Below, in pieces: positions 6,581-9,788 of a stretch of 9,788 nucleotides of DNA. A program made the position numbers and the translations under genes. Position 1 is the first letter of the stretch. The number at the start of each line of letters is the position of its first letter. Source of the stretch: Gammaproteobacteria bacterium UBA5338. GTDB taxonomy: Bacteria > Pseudomonadota > Gammaproteobacteria > Pseudomonadales > UBA5862. Where the stretch lies: positions 1 through 9,788 of the forward strand of contig DHQM01000167.1 in NCBI GenBank assembly GCA_002408105.1, written 5' to 3'. The notes below the pieces were generated by a model that made no database searches, was not told the DNA's origin, and saw only the letters and a list, made by a program, of their open reading frames with translations.

Positions 6581-8455
6581 CTAGCTGTCGATGGATTCTG
6601 CGAGGCTGAGCCAACGTGCCTCGAGCTGCTGGATCTCGGTTGCGGCCCGTTCGCGCTCGGTGACCAACCTGTTCAGTCTGCCCTCGTCTGCGTTGGCTTG
6701 GTAGTGCGCGGGGTCGGCCAGTTCGGATTCAATGACACCCATCCGGCCCTCAAGTTCAGTCAGCTGCGCCTCGATGCGGCGCAGCTCCTTGGCCGGGCGG
6801 TCATTGGTGCGGCCCTTGGTGGGGGGGGTGGGTGCCCGGGGCGTGGCGGGCATGGCGCCTGCCGCGCCATTCCCCAGGGATGCGCGGGGTTTGGCTGCCT
6901 GAAGCTCGGCTTCGTAGGCATCGAGGTCGCCTTCCAGTCGGATCAGCTGCCCGTCTTTCAGCCACCAGTACTGGTCCACGGTGGTGCGCAGCAGGTGGCG
7001 GTCGTGAGAGACCAGCACCAGGGTGCCCGGGTAGTCGAGCAGGGCTTCGACCAACGCCTGGCGCATCTCGATGTCCAGGTGGTTGGTGGGCTCATCGAGC
7101 AGCAGCAGGTGCGGGCGCTGCCAGGCGATCAGTGCCAGTGCAAGGCGGGTTTTCTCTCCGCCGGAGCAGTGCTCGATGGGTGCCAAGGCCTGATCGCCAC
7201 TGAACCCGAAGCCACCCAGGTGGTTGCGGCCCGCCTGTTCACTCACTTTTGGGTCTTGGCGTTGCAGCTGTAGCAAGGGCGATGCGGCGGGGTCGAGCAC
7301 TTCCAGTTGCTGTTGGTCGAAGTAGCCAATGCAGAGTTCGTGGCCCTCCGAGCGGGAGCCGGCCAAGGCCGGCAGTACGCCGGCCAGGGTTTTGAGCAGG
7401 GTCGACTTGCCAGCGCCGTTGGCGCCGAGCAGCGCTATGCGCTCACCGGGCAGCAGGGACAGCGACAGTGGCGCCAGCATGGGCGTGCCATGGCCGACCA
7501 CCAGGTCTTCCACACTGAGCAACGGATTCGGCAGCCGCTTGGGCGCGGGCAGAGAAAACCGGAACGGGTTCTCGCTTTGCACCGCGACGATCCGCTCCAT
7601 GCGCTCCAGCGCCTTCAGCCGGCTCTGTGCTTGACGGGCCTTGGTGGCCTTGGCCCGGAACCGCTCCACAAACCGCTCCATGTGCTGGATCCGGTCTTGC
7701 TGGCGGGCAAAGGCCGCTGTCTGCAGTCGCCGCCGCTCCGCGCGGGCCTGTTCGAACGCGCTGTAGTTGCCGGTGTAGAGCTGCAGCTGTCGGGCCTCGA
7801 TGTGCACCGTGTGGGTGGTGGTTTGGTCGAGAAAATCGCGGTCGTGCGAGACCAGCACCAAGGTGCCGGGGAACCGATTCAGAAACCCTTCCAGCCACAG
7901 CAGGGCGTCGAGGTCCAGGTGGTTGGTGGGCTCATCGAGGAGCAGCAGGTCCGCTGGCTGCATCAGCGTGCGGGCCAGGGCCGTGCGCACACGCTGTCCA
8001 CCGGAGAGCGCCGCAAAGGGCCGGGGGTGCAATTCCGTGGTGATGCCAAGGCCGGTGAGGATGGTGGCCGCCCGACTTTCCAGCCGGTAGCCGTCGACCA
8101 GCTCGAACTGGGTGTGGAGTTCGGCCAGCAAGGCGCCATCCTGCGTGACCTCGGCAGCTTGGATGCGTTGGTGCAGGGCGTGGGCCTGAAAATCGCCGCT
8201 CATGGCGACGTCCAGCACGGTTGAGCCACCCGCCGTGAGTTCCTGCGCCAAGTGGGCAATGCGCCCGGGTGGCGGCGTGCTGAGGGTCCCCGTGTCTGGT
8301 GCGAGTTCGCCTCGCAGGGCCGCCAGCAAGCTGGATTTGCCGGCCCCGTTCACACCCACGAGTCCCAGGTGGGTGCCCGCGTTGACCCGCAGGTTGGCGT
8401 CCACCAGAATCGGTGCGCCGCCCCGGTAGAGGCTGAGGTTTTCAAGAACGACCAT
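6581..8455 (-). CDS. yheS: ABC-F family ATPase, YheS/ABCF3-like
   Basis: Soluble twin-ATPase protein of the ABC-F group, which act on ribosomes and have no membrane domain. The 624 residues contain two ABC cassettes. First: Walker A GVNGAGKSS (34-42), signature LSGGQ (150-154), Walker B LLLLDEPTNHLDLD (170-183), SHDRDF (203-208). The P-site linker region (about 235-310) includes RFRAKATKARQAQSRLKALERM, typical of YheS. Second: Walker A GANGAGKST (344-352), signature CSGGEK (430-435), Walker B LLLLDEP (450-456), SHDRH (483-487). Catalytic glutamates E175 and E455 are intact. A Pro/Ala/Thr-rich linker (522-552) leads to a C-terminal coiled coil (about 555-622). Length is close to E. coli YheS (637). 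The start is an ATG inside CCATGG with no Shine-Dalgarno. Assignment to the YheS subgroup rests on overall resemblance; the family itself is certain. Confidence 0.94.
   Translation of the reverse strand: MVVLENLSLYRGGAPILVDANLRVNAGTHLGLVGVNGAGKSSLLAALRGELAPDTGTLSTPPPGRIAHLAQELTAGGSTVLDVAMSGDFQAHALHQRIQAAEVTQDGALLAELHTQFELVDGYRLESRAATILTGLGITTELHPRPFAALSGGQRVRTALARTLMQPADLLLLDEPTNHLDLDALLWLEGFLNRFPGTLVLVSHDRDFLDQTTTHTVHIEARQLQLYTGNYSAFEQARAERRRLQTAAFARQQDRIQHMERFVERFRAKATKARQAQSRLKALERMERIVAVQSENPFRFSLPAPKRLPNPLLSVEDLVVGHGTPMLAPLSLSLLPGERIALLGANGAGKSTLLKTLAGVLPALAGSRSEGHELCIGYFDQQQLEVLDPAASPLLQLQRQDPKVSEQAGRNHLGGFGFSGDQALAPIEHCSGGEKTRLALALIAWQRPHLLLLDEPTNHLDIEMRQALVEALLDYPGTLVLVSHDRHLLRTTVDQYWWLKDGQLIRLEGDLDAYEAELQAAKPRASLGNGAAGAMPATPRAPTPPTKGRTNDRPAKELRRIEAQLTELEGRMGVIESELADPAHYQANADEGRLNRLVTERERAATEIQQLEARWLSLAESIDS
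6821..6828 (-). repeat. Eight-base C homopolymer (on the coding strand) inside the ABC-F gene
   Basis: Eight consecutive G on the plus strand fall in the Pro-rich linker between the second ATPase cassette and the C-terminal coiled coil. Such runs are prone to slippage in replication and in sequencing. A shift here would alter only the tail after about residue 545. Confidence 0.8.
7073..7110. repeat. Direct repeat copy 1 (second Walker B of ABC-F)
   Basis: A 38-bp segment that matches 7913-7950 with one mismatch (base 7100 against 7940), offset by exactly 840 bp or 280 codons. It encodes the LLLLDEPTNHLD stretch with identical codons in both cassettes across 27 unbroken bases. Confidence 0.85.
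7913..7950. repeat. Direct repeat copy 2 (first Walker B of ABC-F)
   Basis: Partner of 7073-7110. A second near-identical block lies at the same 840-bp offset over the SHDR motifs (around 7000-7030 and 7840-7870). Protein conservation explains most of the likeness; shared synonymous codons may add gene conversion. Confidence 0.85.
8382..8410 (+). promoter_or_regulatory. Candidate promoter for the TIGR02444-FKBP pair, inside the ABC-F gene
   Basis: TTGACC (8382-8387, 5 of 6), 17-bp spacer, CAGAAT (8405-8410, 4 of 6). The predicted start near 8417 gives a leader of about 37 nt. It lies wholly in the 5' coding part of the opposite gene. Confidence 0.45.
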
Positions 8456-8948
8456 GGCGAGCGATTCTAGCAGTTCAGTTGCGGCACTGGGCCCGGCGGC
8501 GGCCGAAGCCGCGCTTTGGGGCCACGCCGTGGCGCTCTACGCCCAGGCCGGCGTTGCGCCTTTGTGTCTGCAGGGCCAACGCGAGCACGGCCTGCGCGTC
8601 AACTGGCTGCTGTGGCTGCTGTGGCTGGAGCACCGTCACCAAGTCGCGGACCCTGAGTTGCTGGACACCGCGGCGGCACACACCGATAGCTGGTATGCTG
8701 GCGCCATCGTGCCCTGGCGGCAGTTGCGTTGCCGCGCTGCCCCAGGCCCGCAACGCGAAGGGCTGCTGCGCGCGGAGTTGCTGTGTGAGCGCGAAGAGCT
8801 GCGGCGGCTGGCGCGCCTACAGACACGGCGCGGTGCCAACGACAACCTGGCCACTTACATCCAATGGCTGGACCAACCCGCTCTGGACACCTGGTGTGGC
8901 CGGTTGCGCGACGCCTTGCAAGGAACCCTGCACCCTCGACCGGTCTAA
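8454..8948 (+). CDS. TIGR02444/DUF2390 family protein
   Basis: Function unknown. The 164-residue protein is small, rich in Leu, Arg and Trp, with no signal peptide; it is probably cytoplasmic and helical. The family-like core begins ALWGHAVALYAQAGVAPLCLQ (residues 20-40), followed by LRVNWLLWLLWLEHR (47-61), WRQLR (88-92) and an AELLCEREELRRLARLQ helix (107-123). The ATG at 8454 overlaps the divergent ABC-F ATG within the palindrome CCATGG; no later ATG, GTG or TTG lies before the conserved core. A weak purine stretch (AAGAA, 8444-8448) may serve as ribosome site. In pseudomonads this family sits beside a YheS-type gene and an FKBP gene, the same layout as here, which supports the call. Identification is from sequence likeness and synteny in memory. 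Confidence 0.75.
   Translation: MASDSSSSVAALGPAAAEAALWGHAVALYAQAGVAPLCLQGQREHGLRVNWLLWLLWLEHRHQVADPELLDTAAAHTDSWYAGAIVPWRQLRCRAAPGPQREGLLRAELLCEREELRRLARLQTRRGANDNLATYIQWLDQPALDTWCGRLRDALQGTLHPRPV
8464..8472 (-). promoter_or_regulatory. Extended -10 promoter for ABC-F, placing the start site almost on the AUG
   Basis: The minus strand reads TGCTAGAAT: a TGn motif and TAGAAT (8464-8469, 5 of 6). No good -35 is seen 17 bp upstream. Only 8 nt separate the -10 box from the ATG at 8455, so transcription would begin at about 8456-8458, giving a leader of 0-3 nt. The absence of a Shine-Dalgarno fits a leaderless mRNA. Inference only. Confidence 0.4.
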
Positions 8949-8972
8949 GACCACCGAGGCCTCCAAACACCC

Positions 8973-8987
8973 GAGGCGCACCGCCTC
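8973..8987 (+). other. Small stem-loop upstream of the FKBP gene
   Basis: GAGGCG (8973-8978), loop CAC, CGCCTC (8982-8987), 9 nt before the GAGGA ribosome site. A second palindrome, GAGGCCTC, is at 8956-8963 and could pair alternatively with the same bases. Without a U-tract it is not a normal terminator; it could tune FKBP translation. Confidence 0.3.
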
Positions 8988-9009
8988 TTGCACCTGAGGA
9001 ACAATCTGC

Positions 9010-9717
9010 ATGCGAACCCAACTGCCCCGCTGGCTGCCAGCGCTTGCCCTGGTCTTTGTCGGCCACCTGTATGCCGAGCCCGAGTCGGACCTCAAGTCGG
9101 ATGAAGAAAAACTGAGCTATGCCGTGGGGTTGGGGCTCGGATCGCGCCTGGCCGTGGACTTTGAGCGCATCGACATGCAGGCCCTGCGCCTTGGCATTGA
9201 AGACGGCATGGACGGGCGCGACCCACGCATAACCGAAGAAGAAGTGCAGCGCCTGTTCACCGAGTGGAACGCCACCCGCGCCGCCAAGGCCGACGCCACA
9301 GCCAATGCAGCAGCCACTGAAAACCGCGCCGCTGGCGACGCCTATCGTGACAAGTTCCGGGGTGAATCCGGGGTGAAGGAAACCGCCAGCGGCTTGCTGT
9401 ACAAGGTGATTGACGCCGGCAGCGGTGAGCGCCCCGAGTCGGGCGACCAGGTCAAGGTGCATTACCGTGGCCAACTCGTGGACGGCACTGAGTTCGACAG
9501 CTCCCACCGCCGCGGTGAGCCCGCTGTGTTTCCCGTGGATGGGTTGATCCCCGGGTGGGTTGAAGCGCTCAAAATGATGCGCGAGGGCGCCCTTTGGAAA
9601 GTCGTTATCCCACCCGAGATCGGCTATGGCAGCCAGGGCGCAGGGCAGGCCATCGGCCCCGATGCCACCCTGGTGTTCGAAATGGAACTGCTCGAGATCA
9701 ACCCGGGGCGCGACTAA
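9010..9717 (+). CDS. Exported FKBP-type peptidyl-prolyl cis-trans isomerase (FkpA/Mip-like)
   Basis: Catalyses prolyl cis-trans isomerisation, and probably acts as a folding chaperone, in the periplasm. The 235 residues start with a signal peptide (MRTQLPRWLPALALVFVGHLYA, cleavage likely after YA at 22). An N-terminal dimerisation domain follows (about 31-118, beginning DEEKLSYAVGLGLG) with a long Ala-rich helix (80-115), then the FKBP domain (about 125-231). Binding-pocket residues are visible: Y152 in VHYRG, F162 and D163 in GTEFDSS, I180 and W183 in GLIPGWVEAL, Y206 in GYGSQG and F223 in LVFEMELLEI. GAGGA (8996-9000) lies 9 nt before the ATG. It is 61 bp downstream of the TIGR02444 gene and probably co-transcribed. 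A cytoplasmic FklB-like role is excluded if the signal peptide is real. Confidence 0.93.
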   Translation: MRTQLPRWLPALALVFVGHLYAEPESDLKSDEEKLSYAVGLGLGSRLAVDFERIDMQALRLGIEDGMDGRDPRITEEEVQRLFTEWNATRAAKADATANAAATENRAAGDAYRDKFRGESGVKETASGLLYKVIDAGSGERPESGDQVKVHYRGQLVDGTEFDSSHRRGEPAVFPVDGLIPGWVEALKMMREGALWKVVIPPEIGYGSQGAGQAIGPDATLVFEMELLEINPGRD

Positions 9718-9735
9718 CGGCCCGCCTCCAGCGGC

Positions 9736-9765
9736 CCGGCGCATGCCGAAGCTGGCGTGCGCCGG
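9736..9765. terminator. Strong stem-loop after the FKBP gene
   Basis: CCGGCGCATGCC (9736-9747), loop GAAGCT, GGCGTGCGCCGG (9754-9765): a 12-bp stem with a single T/G wobble, 18 nt after the FKBP stop codon. No T-run follows (ACTGTGCC), so it is not a textbook intrinsic terminator. It may stabilise the mRNA 3' end, or belong to a dispersed palindromic repeat family. The remaining bases to 9788 show no gene. Confidence 0.5.
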
Positions 9766-9788
9766 ACTGTGCCAGGCCCAACAACCGT

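Noticed and set aside
7307..8224. 305-codon plus-strand open frame opposite the ABC-F gene
   Set aside because: It is a shadow of the ABC-F coding sequence; its repeated VVGGLIEEQQVR-like pieces mirror the two Walker B repeats.
8599..9744. 381-codon minus-strand open frame opposite the TIGR02444 and FKBP genes
   Set aside because: It is antisense to two well-supported genes, spans their intergenic gap, has low-complexity Gly/Ala/Arg composition and shows no recognisable domain. Long antisense frames are expected in GC-rich DNA.

Overview
This is a GC-rich chromosomal window from a gammaproteobacterium, most like the Pseudomonadales and marine relatives. The evidence is the trxA-rho-ubiD gene order, a HemB of the magnesium-type seen in Pseudomonas, a YheS-type ABC-F ATPase divergent from a TIGR02444/DUF2390 gene followed by an FKBP isomerase, and a DUF2959 lipoprotein. 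This taxonomic reading comes from remembered family and synteny patterns; no search was run. Coding density is very high and no stretch longer than about 200 bases lacks a gene. I see no rRNA, tRNA, insertion sequence, prophage or CRISPR array.

Left block (1-3560, all minus strand, transcribed right to left): hemB (porphobilinogen synthase), trxA (thioredoxin), rho (termination factor) and the 5' part of ubiD (ubiquinone decarboxylase), which runs off the left edge. A good sigma70-like promoter for trxA overlaps the hemB stop codon. rho is preceded by a roughly 115-nt leader that is rich in C, poor in G and lacks a Shine-Dalgarno sequence, as expected if Rho terminates its own transcription there. 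ubiD starts 6 nt after the rho stop and is probably translationally coupled to it.

Middle (3686-6519): a plus-strand gene for a 727-residue fusion of a TVP38/TMEM64 (VTT/DedA-like) membrane domain to a FAD-dependent disulfide oxidoreductase. It is divergent from hemB and converges, with a 4-bp overlap of stop codons, on a minus-strand DUF2959 coiled-coil lipoprotein gene.

Right block (6581-9717): a minus-strand ABC-F ATPase (YheS/ABCF3 type) upstream of the DUF2959 gene, and a plus-strand TIGR02444-family gene whose start codon overlaps the ABC-F start codon on the other strand. A periplasmic, Mip/FkpA-like FKBP prolyl isomerase follows. The window ends in a strong stem-loop after the FKBP gene.

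Most of the content is conserved housekeeping. I found no convincing new multi-gene system. The points most worth checking are the overlapping divergent starts with a possibly leaderless ABC-F mRNA, the rho leader, the membrane-flavoenzyme fusion beside DUF2959, and a perfect palindrome at the left edge that may be a sequence-end artefact.
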